Notes: generated by a model from the sequence alone, not told the origin. Numbered from the stretch's first letter, positions 1 to 8,242 are shown. The stretch: 64,000 nucleotides of DNA from Desulfatitalea tepidiphila (GCF_001293685.1 NZ_BCAG01000003.1:930001-994000), one strand, 5' to 3'. Numbers and translations are program-made.

Positions 1-1121
1 CCGGGCTGGCGCAAAGCCGCGGTTGCCCGGTTATAACTGTTTCTCGTGCCTGGCAGTCCGCCAACCATGGCTATGATTCTGCCGGTTTTCACGTCCAGGG
101 AAATCAGTGCCGCCTGCGGTGTCGCCTGGGAAAGGCCGTTGTGCTGCATCCTGATGCGCAAATCCTCCAATCCGGCGGCGACGGCGGCTTCGGCGGCTTC
201 TTGATGGCGATATATGAGCGTGGTGTAGATCGTGAGCCCTCCCTTGTAGAGCAGGTTGTCGCCCAAGTTGTCTTCAAGGTCATTCTTGATGTACTCCACA
301 AATTCCGGGGCTTTTCTACCTTGTGGGTCCCTTGGGGAAACAGCTACTGGCGAGGATACGGCCTGTGCGTATGCGGCTTCATCGATCACACCGGTGGTAA
401 GCATCTGTTTGAGGACGATATCGCGTCGGCGGGTGGCCAAATCCGGATGGACGAGCGGCGAATATCGCGATGGTGCCTTGGGCAACCCGGCAATGAGGGC
501 GCATTCGGTCAGGTCTAGATCTTCTATGGCTTTATTGAAATAGATCCTTGCCGCCGATGCTACGCCATATGCGCCGCTGCCGAAGTAAATCTGGTTCAGG
601 TAAAGCTCAAGAATTTCCTTTTTGGTATAGCGTCGTTCGAGCTGCAGGGCCAGGACCGCTTCTTTCAATTTGCGGGTGAATGTTTTGCGGGGGGTTAAAA
701 ACAGCGTTTTGGCCAGTTGCTGGGTCAGTGTGCTGGCGCCTTCGGAGAGACGCCGGCGAAGGATGTTCTTGACGGCAGCCCTGAAAATTCCTTTGATGTC
801 AATACCATTATGTTGATAAAATTTTCGATCTTCGGTGGTCAGCAAAGCACGCTGAAGGTGTCCAGGTATCTGTTCGAGGGTAACAGGGTCTCTTCTTTCG
901 ATGAAAAGCTCGGCCAGCAATACCTGGTCGGATGAGTAGACCCTTGTAATGGCTGATGGCCTGAAGTCTTCCAGGGACTCGATTTGGGGAAGATCGCGGG
1001 TCAGCGACAACAATCCACCCGCCGTGACGCCGCAAAGGAGCCCGATAAAAAGAGCCGCCCAGATCAAGCCCCGGAGTTTGTTTCGCCTTTCGGAAGGTGC
1101 CTTTTTAGCGTTGGCTGTCAT
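1..1121 (-). CDS. Penicillin-binding protein 1A-type peptidoglycan synthase, N-terminal part
   Basis: Bifunctional class A PBP that polymerises and cross-links peptidoglycan in the periplasm. The gene runs off the left edge, so only about 373 N-terminal residues are present. Visible are a short basic N-terminus, one membrane anchor (about residues 17-38), and the GT51 transglycosylase signatures TTEDRKFYQHNGID, RRLSEGASTLTQQLAKTLFL and LELYLNQIYFGSGAYGV. The transpeptidase domain is just beginning (ALISLDVKTGRIIAMVGG) where the window ends, so its active-site serine is not seen. The ATG at 1121 gives a normal short cytoplasmic tail. It is divergent from the small gene at 1207. PBP1A is preferred over PBP1B/1C by motif spacing; the exact subclass is an inference. 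Confidence 0.93.
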   Translation of the reverse strand, partial: MTANAKKAPSERRNKLRGLIWAALFIGLLCGVTAGGLLSLTRDLPQIESLEDFRPSAITRVYSSDQVLLAELFIERRDPVTLEQIPGHLQRALLTTEDRKFYQHNGIDIKGIFRAAVKNILRRRLSEGASTLTQQLAKTLFLTPRKTFTRKLKEAVLALQLERRYTKKEILELYLNQIYFGSGAYGVASAARIYFNKAIEDLDLTECALIAGLPKAPSRYSPLVHPDLATRRRDIVLKQMLTTGVIDEAAYAQAVSSPVAVSPRDPQGRKAPEFVEYIKNDLEDNLGDNLLYKGGLTIYTTLIYRHQEAAEAAVAAGLEDLRIRMQHNGLSQATPQAALISLDVKTGRIIAMVGGLPGTRNSYNRATAALRQP

Positions 1122-1206
1122 GATTGACTATTATGGCGCATGGCGATAGTAAGTGTCCATACTGCAGAGACCGCTTTTTGAATTTTTTCTTTCCGGAGCA
1201 TATCAA

Positions 1207-1470
1207 ATGAGCCATCATCACCATGATCACGATTCACATCCTCAATCCGGCCAATCACTCAGTTTCAACGAAAAAGGTGAAAAATTGTTGCACCACTGGC
1301 TGCACCACAATGAGGAACATGCCCAAAATTATCGGCAATGGGCCGTCGAGTTCCGTCACTACAAGCTGGAAGACGTGGCGGCGCTGCTCGACCTTGCATT
1401 CGAATTGAGCCAGAAAATCAATGACGCTTTAAATGAGGCGTCGATCCTTTTGAAATCCCACGGCGATTAG
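1207..1470 (+). CDS. Small His-rich protein (DUF8180-like)
   Basis: An 87-residue protein that starts MSHHHHDHDSH and continues as a predicted helical segment rich in His, Glu and Ala. The His/Asp-rich N-terminus could bind metal, but that is inference. It resembles a family of short conserved proteins with a His-rich start and a motif like HWLHHNEEHAQNYRQWA, which I recall as DUF8180; function unknown. The start at 1207 is chosen because GGAG at 1195-1198 sits 8 nt upstream; an upstream in-frame ATG at 1153 lacks this. Its stop overlaps the stop of the convergent U32 gene by 4 nt. Confidence 0.8.
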   Translation: MSHHHHDHDSHPQSGQSLSFNEKGEKLLHHWLHHNEEHAQNYRQWAVEFRHYKLEDVAALLDLAFELSQKINDALNEASILLKSHGD

Positions 1471-2774
1471 GTGTGCCGCCGAAGGCCTCGGTCCGTGCGA
1501 TCCCCCGTTCCTCCATGTTGAGGGGTTCCATTGGCTTGATCATCCAGACAAAGCCTGATCAGGTCGAGCGGACGGCATTGAGTGTTTGAAAACCGGAGCC
1601 TTGCGCGGGTACCCGGATGGGCGACGTCGATGGCATTCCCGTCCCAATCCGCGATGCCTTCGATGGTATCGGGAATCGGTGGCCCTTTGGGCTGGACGAT
1701 TTCCACGGCATTGCCCGTTCGAATCTGGTTGCGAACTTCTACGCAGGCGTGTCGCGCGGCGGGGGTCGAGATGACTTTCGCCGCCAAGGTATGACGTGAA
1801 GGTCCCGGCGCCTGGTAATTCGGCTGGGTCTGTTGGTTTTCGTCAAGATAAAACCCGGTGCAGTATCCACGGCTCGTGACCTTATTGAGCTCCTCCGGCC
1901 AGTAAGGCCGCACATGGTAATCGGAGGGGGCATCGTAGTACCTGTCGATTGCTTCCCGGTATATCTTTACGGTAGTGGCCGCATAATGAATGCTTTTCAT
2001 GCGCCCCTCGATCTTGATCGCGGTGATGCCGCTTTTTACCAGATCCGGCAGGTGCTCGATCATGCAAAGATCTCGTGAATTAAAAATATAGCTACCCCTT
2101 TCATCTTCTCCGATAGCTAAAAATTGTCCCGGACGTGTCTCTTCTACAACGGCATATTTAAATCGACAGGGCTGGCAGCACATGCCCTGGTTGCTCGGGC
2201 GTTGGGCCAGGAAGTTGCTCAGCAGGCAGCGTCCCGAGTAAGAGATACACATCGCGCCATGCACGAAGACTTCTACTTCCAATCCGGTGCAGGTGTGTGC
2301 GATAGTTCGAATTTCGGAAAGCGACAACTCGCGCGCCAGATTGATGCGGCCGACACCTTGCGATTGCCAGAAAGAGGCGGCCGCTGCGTTGGTGGTGTTG
2401 GCCTGGGTGCTTAGATGAATGGATACATGGGGAAGGATGCGGCGCGCCAATTCCACCACGGCCGGATCGGCCACGATGAGGCCGTCGATCTCGATGGATG
2501 ACAGTTGCTCCAAAAAATTCCTTATACCATGAAGGTCTGCATTACGCGCATAGATATTGACGGCAATATACGCCCTGGCGCGATAAGCGTGGGCCATGGC
2601 GACGGCTTCTCTGATTTCCGGGGTTGAGAAGTTGGCCGAGAAATTACGAAGACTGAACTGCCGGCCGGCCAGGTAAACGGCGTCCGCGCCATAATGCAGG
2701 ACGATTTCCAACTTTTCCATGCTTCCGGCCGGAGCCAGTAGTTCGATTTTTCCTTGGTGGCTGTCGCTGGTCAT
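1467..2774 (-). CDS. U32 family protein (TrhP-like, tRNA/rRNA hydroxylation family)
   Basis: Peptidase U32 family member, similar in length (about 435 residues) and layout to TrhP, which takes part in tRNA wobble-uridine 5-hydroxylation; protease activity is no longer thought to be the main role of this family. It opens with IELLAPAGSMEKLEIVLHYG and carries the U32 signature VFVHGAMCISYSGRCLLSNF followed by the Cys cluster NQGMCCQPCRFKY, residues expected to hold an iron-sulfur cluster. An upstream in-frame ATG at 2864 and another at 2786 are possible; none has a convincing ribosome site, so 2774 is chosen from family alignment. It is the last gene of the cobU-cobS-cbiR run, about 40-130 nt after cbiR. 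Substrate is not determinable from sequence. Confidence 0.88.
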   Translation of the reverse strand: MTSDSHQGKIELLAPAGSMEKLEIVLHYGADAVYLAGRQFSLRNFSANFSTPEIREAVAMAHAYRARAYIAVNIYARNADLHGIRNFLEQLSSIEIDGLIVADPAVVELARRILPHVSIHLSTQANTTNAAAASFWQSQGVGRINLARELSLSEIRTIAHTCTGLEVEVFVHGAMCISYSGRCLLSNFLAQRPSNQGMCCQPCRFKYAVVEETRPGQFLAIGEDERGSYIFNSRDLCMIEHLPDLVKSGITAIKIEGRMKSIHYAATTVKIYREAIDRYYDAPSDYHVRPYWPEELNKVTSRGYCTGFYLDENQQTQPNYQAPGPSRHTLAAKVISTPAARHACVEVRNQIRTGNAVEIVQPKGPPIPDTIEGIADWDGNAIDVAHPGTRARLRFSNTQCRPLDLIRLCLDDQANGTPQHGGTGDRTDRGLRRHT

Positions 2775-2900
2775 GTGGCGATTCATTTCGATGGGTGGGT
2801 CGATCCTTTTAACCTCATTGTTAATCTTCTTGATTTTGGGTTTGATGTTAGATCCGGGTCTCATGTTGTTGGCGACCGTATGGGGTCACCGGCTATATCG

Positions 2901-3719
2901 TCAACGGAGGAACATTTGGGCCAGGCAAGGCAGGCTGGAATTCAGGCGATCGAACGAGAACACCTCTAAAGAAAGTGCACCCGTGTAGGAGTTCAGGCAA
3001 TCCCGAACGGTTTTGATGGCCATCTTTGGCATTTGGTCCAAGCCGAGATGATCCCGGCCGCCGCAGACACCATGCAGATGGACCATCGTGGTGCGATCAC
3101 CGTATATTTCCCATGTTTTTTCGAGGTCGTATCCGAAACGCAAGACATGGCCCATATCGATGCAGACGGCCAGATCGATTTGATGGACCAGCGCTTCGAA
3201 CCATTCGGGTGGATAATCGAGTGTCTCGATCGATATTTGCCTGGGACTCAGCCGGCTCATGGTCAGGAGATCGATGAGACTTTCCGCGTTGCGTATCTCC
3301 CAGCTATTGATCAATGGTTTCTGATGATCGGTCTCATGATAAGGCAAGTGCAGGGTATATGTGGTTGGAGCCAACGGGTGGGCCCGTTCGATAGCCCTGC
3401 AGAGCCGTTCCACTGCCCATCGGCGATCTGTTTTGCTTGAGGTCGAGAGATCCAGATCGGTCGGCAGATGAATGTTGTAGGTCAGGTCATTGGCGATGCC
3501 CAGGGCTGCCAACTCCTCAATTTCCGATTCGGAGGGCAGTCGGTCGTCACCGCTTTCCAAAAGCAAGAGTTCTATTTCATCCACAAAAGAGGCCAGCATT
3601 CGCACATTTTCGGCATATCCCGCCGGATAGATGAACGAAGGTACGCTGAGTCGAAAAGGAAAACGCCGTTTATACGGTTCGCTTAGATCTGAAAATACGC
3701 GAGTTGAGTCTGCGTTCAT
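2901..3719 (-). CDS. cbiR: Cobamide-remodelling phosphodiesterase CbiR-like (AP endonuclease 2 superfamily TIM barrel)
   Basis: Predicted 272-residue TIM-barrel hydrolase. CbiR (described in Akkermansia) cleaves the nucleotide loop of cobamides to release cobinamide phosphate, so that another lower ligand can be installed. Family-like stretches are RLSVPSFIYPAGYAENVRML, VDEIELLLLESG, the metal-binding type strands TYNIHLPTDLDL, YTLHLPYHE, ISIETLDYPP, VCIDMGHVL and MVHLHGV, and a C-terminal LSLEVFS. The His and Glu residues in these strands match the metal-ligand pattern of the superfamily. It lies 14 nt downstream of cobS and in the same orientation, which supports a role in salvage. Assignment is by motif memory plus context; another sugar isomerase/endonuclease-like role is possible. 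Confidence 0.8.
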   Translation of the reverse strand: MNADSTRVFSDLSEPYKRRFPFRLSVPSFIYPAGYAENVRMLASFVDEIELLLLESGDDRLPSESEIEELAALGIANDLTYNIHLPTDLDLSTSSKTDRRWAVERLCRAIERAHPLAPTTYTLHLPYHETDHQKPLINSWEIRNAESLIDLLTMSRLSPRQISIETLDYPPEWFEALVHQIDLAVCIDMGHVLRFGYDLEKTWEIYGDRTTMVHLHGVCGGRDHLGLDQMPKMAIKTVRDCLNSYTGALSLEVFSFDRLNSSLPCLAQMFLR

Positions 3720-3733
3720 TTTAGCTGTTTCTA

Positions 3734-4471
3734 CTACAAGAGCCGGTTGACAGCCGCGAATACTAAAAAAAGGCCCGATTCCGTCACTTCTATCATCGCC
3801 CCCAGCATATCACCGGTAACGCAGTTGATTTTCACACGATAAAATAGCAAAATCGAAGCCGTGATGGAAACGGTGGCGGTAACGGCCCAAACGAATCCCC
3901 ATGGCGTGATCCATACCATGATGGCGGCTGGCACGCCTAAAGGCCAATAATCGGCGAGCTTCAGGCGGCGCTCGAAAAATGAGTGCCCGGTGCCGCCGTC
4001 AGGACGGCCGTATGGCAACACGTGCACGGCGAACATGACGGTTGCCCGTGATAGGGCCGGTATGATCAGAAGCCACAGCGGGCGATAAACCTGAATGGCC
4101 GACAACCCGGCCCATTTGATCCCCAGGCAACAAATCACGGCAATCACGCCGATGGCGCCGACGCGGCTGTCTTTCATGATTTCCAGGGCGCGTTGGGGTG
4201 GGCGGCGACCGTATAATCCATCTGCGGTATCCGCCAGACCGTCCAGATGCAACGCACCGGTGATGACCACCAGAAAAAGAACACTTACGGCCGATACAAC
4301 TTCGGGCGGCCAGATCAAGGTTCCAAGATAATCCGCTGCGACCAAAAGGCCGCCGATGATTAATCCACACAATGGGAAAAAGGGAAGGGTCTTATGCGCT
4401 TGGAACACCCCGGTCGGGCCACAGGGGATGATGGTCAAAAATTGAATCGAAGCGATTAAACCACGCCACAT
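3734..4471 (-). CDS. cobS: Adenosylcobinamide-GDP ribazoletransferase
   Basis: Integral membrane enzyme that joins alpha-ribazole (or its phosphate) to adenosylcobinamide-GDP, the last assembly step of the cobamide nucleotide loop. The protein begins MWRGLIASIQFLTIIPCG, the typical CobS start, and contains the conserved GALHLDGLADTADGLYG motif near residue 85, an acidic metal-binding site, plus about five hydrophobic segments. ATG at 4471 is chosen by family alignment; a GTG at 4486 would overlap the cobU stop in a GTGA arrangement and would also be consistent with translational coupling. It sits between cobU and cbiR, all on the minus strand. Confidence 0.93.
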   Translation of the reverse strand: MWRGLIASIQFLTIIPCGPTGVFQAHKTLPFFPLCGLIIGGLLVAADYLGTLIWPPEVVSAVSVLFLVVITGALHLDGLADTADGLYGRRPPQRALEIMKDSRVGAIGVIAVICCLGIKWAGLSAIQVYRPLWLLIIPALSRATVMFAVHVLPYGRPDGGTGHSFFERRLKLADYWPLGVPAAIMVWITPWGFVWAVTATVSITASILLFYRVKINCVTGDMLGAMIEVTESGLFLVFAAVNRLL

Positions 4472-4482
4472 GGGGCTGACGT

Positions 4483-5034
4483 TCACACTTTCTGATCGCA
4501 AGTATCGATCGCTTGAGGCTTGATGGTGAAGGGGATGCCGGCCACCATCCAGATAACACACTGGCAGGCAGCGGCGATTCGCTGGTTGACCCAGCCAGTC
4601 AGGTCCCGGTACCGACGCGCCAGCGCATTTTCAGGCACAATGCCGGCCCCCACCTCGTTGCTGACTAGAACAATGGGACAAGGCGGAACCTTCAGGACGT
4701 CGCAAAGCTTTTGGCATTCTTTCAGGATGGTGGTGTCATCCGCCTCTGCCATCATCATGTTGCTGATCCACAAAGTGAGACAATCTATCAAAATCAGTCC
4801 GGCCTGGTCGCCACGCGAGGTAATGGCCGCTGCAATTTCGATGGGTACTTCGAGGGTTTGCCACTCCGCACCGCGTTCCTGCTGATGCCGCTGAATGCGT
4901 CTTCTCATTTCTTCGTCCTGGGCTGTGCAGGTAGCAACGAAGGTCTTCGGTCGCGCACCGAGTCCATCGGCCAGCGATAGCGCGTGACTGCTCTTGCCAC
5001 TTCGGCAGCCGCCGATGACGAGGGTGCTTTTCAT
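4483..5034 (-). CDS. cobU: Bifunctional adenosylcobinamide kinase / adenosylcobinamide-phosphate guanylyltransferase
   Basis: Phosphorylates cobinamide and then adds GMP, feeding CobS. The 183-residue protein has the P-loop GGCRSGKSS near residue 8, the family motif LVSNEVGAGIVPEN and the C-terminal RYRDLTGWVNQRIA. Length matches the family. The open frame extends upstream to 5163, but those codons run through a decayed tRNA sequence (see 5097-5147), so the ATG at 5034 (MKSTLVIGG) is preferred; ATG at 5046 is an alternative. First gene of the run cobU-cobS-cbiR-U32. No cobalamin riboswitch box was recognised in its leader. Confidence 0.94.
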   Translation of the reverse strand: MKSTLVIGGCRSGKSSHALSLADGLGARPKTFVATCTAQDEEMRRRIQRHQQERGAEWQTLEVPIEIAAAITSRGDQAGLILIDCLTLWISNMMMAEADDTTILKECQKLCDVLKVPPCPIVLVSNEVGAGIVPENALARRYRDLTGWVNQRIAAACQCVIWMVAGIPFTIKPQAIDTCDQKV

Positions 5035-5096
5035 CGTTTCGATCATCTCAAATAATAGAGGGCCGATAAGCGCACGGCATATTGGCCCTGGATCGC

Positions 5097-5147
5097 TGGC
5101 AGGCGATACCGGATTTGAACCAGCGAGTTCCATCGTGTGAAAGCAGT
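5097..5147 (-). pseudogene. Decayed 3' half of tRNA-Val (anticodon arm to CCA)
   Basis: Read on the minus strand, this stretch aligns without gaps to the 3' half of the intact tRNA-Val(CAC) at 7472-7546, from the anticodon stem-loop through the T-arm to the CCA end, with about 43 of 52 bases identical. The anticodon loop TTCACAC and T-loop TTCAAAT are intact, but the anticodon stem is mismatched and two T-stem pairs have become wobbles. The acceptor 5' strand and the D-arm are absent upstream, so it cannot fold as a tRNA. It is in the same orientation as the intact gene, so the two form a direct repeat with the kinase gene between them. This is the pattern left when a tRNA 3' end serves as an attachment site. 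Confidence 0.82.
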
Positions 5148-5292
5148 AAATCGGATATACCAATATTCATCTTAAAAAAACAGTTAGATACAAGGAGCAA
5201 TGGTTTAATTGGCAGCTTACGGCGGCTACCATATCTTGGTTTGCGGTCGAAGGCAAGGCCACATCCTCGCAGCCGACAGTATTAAAATTACA

Positions 5293-5322
5293 TTGCCGCT
5301 TTAGCGAATATCAAATTATACT
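5293..5322 (+). promoter_or_regulatory. Candidate sigma-70 promoter for the hybrid kinase
   Basis: TTGCCG (5293-5298), an 18-nt spacer, then TATACT (5317-5322), a 5-of-6 match to the -10 consensus. Transcription would begin near 5329, about 40 nt before the kinase start. Seen by eye only. Confidence 0.42.
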
Positions 5323-5367
5323 TGTGAAAAATGGTCAAAAAACACTCCAAAGGGGAAGGGCGATGTC

Positions 5368-7341
5368 GTGGCCTCTGAGCTGAATCTATCGGACCTGGAG
5401 AAAAAAGTTGCCGAATTGGAGCAAAGAGAAAAGGCGCTTCTGAAGGAGCTTGATCTTTACAAGCTGGCCATCGACTCGGCGGAATTGGGAATTTGGGATT
5501 ACAAACCGCTGACAGGCGACTCCCGCTTCAGTTCGCAGTGGCTCGGCATGCTGGGGTATGAAACGGATGAATTGCCATCGACCTATGACACCTTTCTGAA
5601 CCTATTGCATCCCGATGACAAAGAGGCGATCGCGGCGGCCGTACACGATTTCGTGGCACAGCCTAAGGCCATATTTTCCTTAAAATTCCGGTTGCGAGCG
5701 AAAAATGGCGACTGGCGTTGGATCCATTCCAAGGGCGTGGTCGCCGCAACGGATCCGCAGGGCAGGGTGACCCGGATGGTCGGGGTGCATTTTGACATCA
5801 CCGATCGCCAGCGGTTGGAAATCGATTTGAGCACGACCCGTTTCAGCTTCGACAATGCCCCCATCGGTATTTACCGGATCGCGTCGGACGCCAGGATTCT
5901 GGATATTAACAAACAGGCAGCCATGAATCTTGGCTATTCGGTGGAAGAGATGCGCGGCATGACCCTCTTCGACATCGATCCGGACGTGAAAGGCGGCATA
6001 TGGAAGGAGCTCTGGAAGGTCTTGAACAAACGGGGAAATGACGGTTTTGAGAGAGTCCATAGACGCAAGGACGGTACCCAGATGCCAGTAGAGATTTCAT
6101 CCAAACTGCTCGAATATGACGGTACGCCATTTGCCATTTCGTTTGTCAAAGATATCACGGAACGGAAGAACGCGGAAAAGGAAAAGGAGTATTTGCAAAA
6201 GCAACTGCTCCAGGCCCAGAGAATGGAGTCGGTTGGCCACCTGGCCGGCGGCATCGCACACGATTTCAATAACATTTTGTCCGTCATCATCGCCAATGCA
6301 GATTTGGCGATGCGCAATCCGGCGGTGGGCAACAGCGCCGACCGTTATCTCAAGCAGATTCAGGATGCGGCATGCCGATCCTCGGATTTGGTCAGGCAGT
6401 TGCTCGCATTCGCAAGGAAACAGACGATCAAACCGGTCGTGCTGGACATCAACGAAACGATCGCCAAGATGCTTGGCATGCTGCGCAGGCTCATCGGGGA
6501 AAACATCGAGCTGACCTGGGTGCCCGTCCCGGAACGGTGCCGGGTGATGCTGGATCCTTCTCAAATAGATCAGTTGCTGGCCAACCTGATGGTCAACGCA
6601 AGGGACGCCATCGATGGCACCGGAAAAGTGACCATCGAGACCAAACGCGTCGAAATCAACGAATCGTATCGAAAGAAACGGTTATGGTTCAAGCCGGGCA
6701 TCTATGTGATGCTGTCCGTCAGCGATACGGGCTGCGGCATGGATAGGCAAACCCAGGAGCGGATTTTCGATCCTTTTTTCACGACCAAGGGTGTCGGGCG
6801 GGGTACGGGGCTGGGGCTGGCGACGGTGTACGGCATCGTCAGGCAAAACAAGGGGTTTATCCACGTGTCCAGCGAAATCGGCCGCGGAACCACATTCAAA
6901 CTCTATTTTCCAGCCACCGAGGTGCCAGTGGAGAAAATCAATTCGGGGATTTCCCCGGAGTCGACACTAACAGGCTCGGAAACGGTGTTGATCGTGGAGG
7001 ATGATCCGGGCATTCTGGAGGTCGCGGAAGCGATTCTGAGCCATTGCGGTTACACCGTCATGGCCGCTCGAGCCCCCGGGCAGGCCGTCGACATGGTGCA
7101 ATCTTCTTCCGGAAAGATAGACCTGCTGCTCACCGATGTGGTCATGCCGGTGATGAATGGCCGTGAGCTGGCTCAGCGCATCGAGGAGATCAGACCCGGC
7201 ATCAAATGCCTTTTCATGTCTGGCTACACGGCCGATGTCATTGCCGATCACGGTGTGCTGAACGAAGGGGTGAATTTTCTTTCCAAGCCGTTTACCGTAC
7301 CCGAACTGGCCCGAAAGGTGCGCGAAGTCCTTGACGGGTGA
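5368..7341 (+). CDS. PAS-PAS hybrid histidine kinase with C-terminal receiver
   Basis: Predicted cytoplasmic 657-residue hybrid sensor kinase. Order: short coiled coil (about 5-40), PAS domain with PAC ending DITDRQRLE (about 40-150), second PAS ending DITERKNAEKEKEYLQ (about 155-280), HisKA with phospho-acceptor His298 in GGIAHDFNN, HATPase with DTGCGMD and FDPFFTTKGVGRGTGLGL, then a receiver domain whose phospho-acceptor is Asp590 in LLTDVVMP. No membrane segment and no DNA-binding output. Start is the GTG at 5368 with strong GGGGAAGGG 7 nt upstream; a nearby ATG at 5363 is out of frame. No partner regulator is adjacent. It lies alone between a tRNA-Val remnant and tRNA-Val, suggesting possible past insertion. 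Signal unknown. Confidence 0.95.
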   Translation: MASELNLSDLEKKVAELEQREKALLKELDLYKLAIDSAELGIWDYKPLTGDSRFSSQWLGMLGYETDELPSTYDTFLNLLHPDDKEAIAAAVHDFVAQPKAIFSLKFRLRAKNGDWRWIHSKGVVAATDPQGRVTRMVGVHFDITDRQRLEIDLSTTRFSFDNAPIGIYRIASDARILDINKQAAMNLGYSVEEMRGMTLFDIDPDVKGGIWKELWKVLNKRGNDGFERVHRRKDGTQMPVEISSKLLEYDGTPFAISFVKDITERKNAEKEKEYLQKQLLQAQRMESVGHLAGGIAHDFNNILSVIIANADLAMRNPAVGNSADRYLKQIQDAACRSSDLVRQLLAFARKQTIKPVVLDINETIAKMLGMLRRLIGENIELTWVPVPERCRVMLDPSQIDQLLANLMVNARDAIDGTGKVTIETKRVEINESYRKKRLWFKPGIYVMLSVSDTGCGMDRQTQERIFDPFFTTKGVGRGTGLGLATVYGIVRQNKGFIHVSSEIGRGTTFKLYFPATEVPVEKINSGISPESTLTGSETVLIVEDDPGILEVAEAILSHCGYTVMAARAPGQAVDMVQSSSGKIDLLLTDVVMPVMNGRELAQRIEEIRPGIKCLFMSGYTADVIADHGVLNEGVNFLSKPFTVPELARKVREVLDG

Positions 7342-7383
7342 TCTGTGCCGGACGCACTTGTAAGCAGCCAGCCGTGAATAAAA

Positions 7384-7433
7384 AAAGCCGAACTCTTTTT
7401 GGTAACCTTTTGGCACCCAAATAGTACGGCTTT
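7384..7433. terminator. Weak imperfect hairpin between kinase and tRNA-Val
   Basis: AAAGCCG (7384-7390) can pair with CGGCTTT (7427-7433) around a long loop that itself contains a short TTGG/CCAA stem. It follows the kinase stop by 43 nt and also lies downstream of the convergent tRNA gene. A-rich and T-rich flanks fit a weak bidirectional terminator, but the large loop makes this uncertain. Confidence 0.35.
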
Positions 7434-7471
7434 CAAATTGAAAAATCGGCGTAGCTGACCGATTGAATAGC

Positions 7472-7546
7472 TGGTAGGCGGTACTGGATTTGAACCAGTG
7501 ACTTCCACCGTGTGAAGGTGGCACTCTCCCGCTGAGTTAACCGCCC
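7472..7546 (-). tRNA. tRNA-Val (anticodon CAC)
   Basis: A complete 75-nt cloverleaf on the minus strand: acceptor GGGCGGT pairing with ACCGCCT (one G-U at the end), D-stem ACTC/GAGT, anticodon stem CCACC/GGTGG around loop TTCACAC giving anticodon CAC for GUG codons, variable loop AAGTC, T-stem ACTGG/CCAGT with loop TTCAAAT, discriminator A and an encoded CCA. Its 3' half is duplicated in decayed form at 5097-5147. Confidence 0.97.
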
Positions 7547-7615
7547 GTTTTCCGGCGCAGACCGCAACATCGTCACGTGTTTTCCAGTCGGCGCAATAAT
7601 GGCAGGTTATAAAGG

Positions 7616-8242
7616 TTACGGCTCTTCCAAGTCAAGACCTTTTTTGGTTTCGTCGAGTGACCCTTCCATATCCGCTTCCTGGTTATCTTCAGGCAGATCG
7701 ACCGCTTGCGGAATATCCAAATTGGCCCCGAACTCGGCAAGCTCGGCAGGAGTGGGTAAATCATTCAAATCTTTAAGATCAAACATTTCGAGAAAAAGCT
7801 TGGTCGTGGCGTAGATGAGGGGACGCCCCGCAATCTCTTTTCTGCCCAGAACACGGATGAGTTTACGCTCCATCAGCTGGCGCAGCACGCCGCCGCTGTC
7901 CACTCCCCTGATGTATTCGATATCCGCACGAATGATCGGTTGTTTGTAAGCGACTATGGCCAGGGTTTCCAACGCGGCTTTACTCAAGCGCTGCGGTGAC
8001 GGTTGCAGCATTTTTTTGATCCACTCGTGGTATTCGGGGCGGGAGCGCATTTGCCAGCCGCCGGCCACTTCGCTCAACCAAAAACCACCGCCACGTTGTC
8101 CATACTCTTGCGATAGCGCTTGCAAGGCATCTCGTATGTCTTTGGCCTCTGCCGTTTCGATTATGGTGCGCAATTTGTCGACGGTGAGCGGATCTTCCGC
8201 GACAAACAACAGGCTTTCGATAATGTATTTGAGTTGTTCCAT
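7616..8242 (-). CDS. scpB: Segregation and condensation protein B
   Basis: Kleisin-associated winged-helix protein of the Smc-ScpA-ScpB condensin, which compacts and helps segregate the chromosome. The 208-residue protein starts MEQLKYIIESLLFVAEDPL and carries the conserved block LSKAALETLAIVAYKQPIIR and IEYIRGVDSGGVLRQL, with GRKEIAGRPLIYATT after it. An acidic C-terminal tail (about residues 165-208) is typical. It begins 8 nt after the end of scpA, in the usual scpA-scpB order, so the two are co-transcribed. Confidence 0.96.
   Translation of the reverse strand: MEQLKYIIESLLFVAEDPLTVDKLRTIIETAEAKDIRDALQALSQEYGQRGGGFWLSEVAGGWQMRSRPEYHEWIKKMLQPSPQRLSKAALETLAIVAYKQPIIRADIEYIRGVDSGGVLRQLMERKLIRVLGRKEIAGRPLIYATTKLFLEMFDLKDLNDLPTPAELAEFGANLDIPQAVDLPEDNQEADMEGSLDETKKGLDLEEP

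Larger units (their letters stand above)
5035..5367. other. Intergenic region between divergent cobU and the hybrid histidine kinase
   Basis: About 330 nt without a gene. It holds the tRNA-Val 3' remnant (5097-5147, minus) in the cobU leader and a candidate sigma-70 promoter for the kinase (5293-5322, plus). The stretch 5150-5290 shows no further recognisable feature; no B12-box (GCCACTG-like) element was found on the minus strand. Confidence 0.6.

Noticed and set aside
5035-5367. Cobalamin riboswitch ahead of cobU
   Set aside because: Looked for a B12 box and its conserved arms on the minus strand; none seen. The leader holds a tRNA remnant instead.
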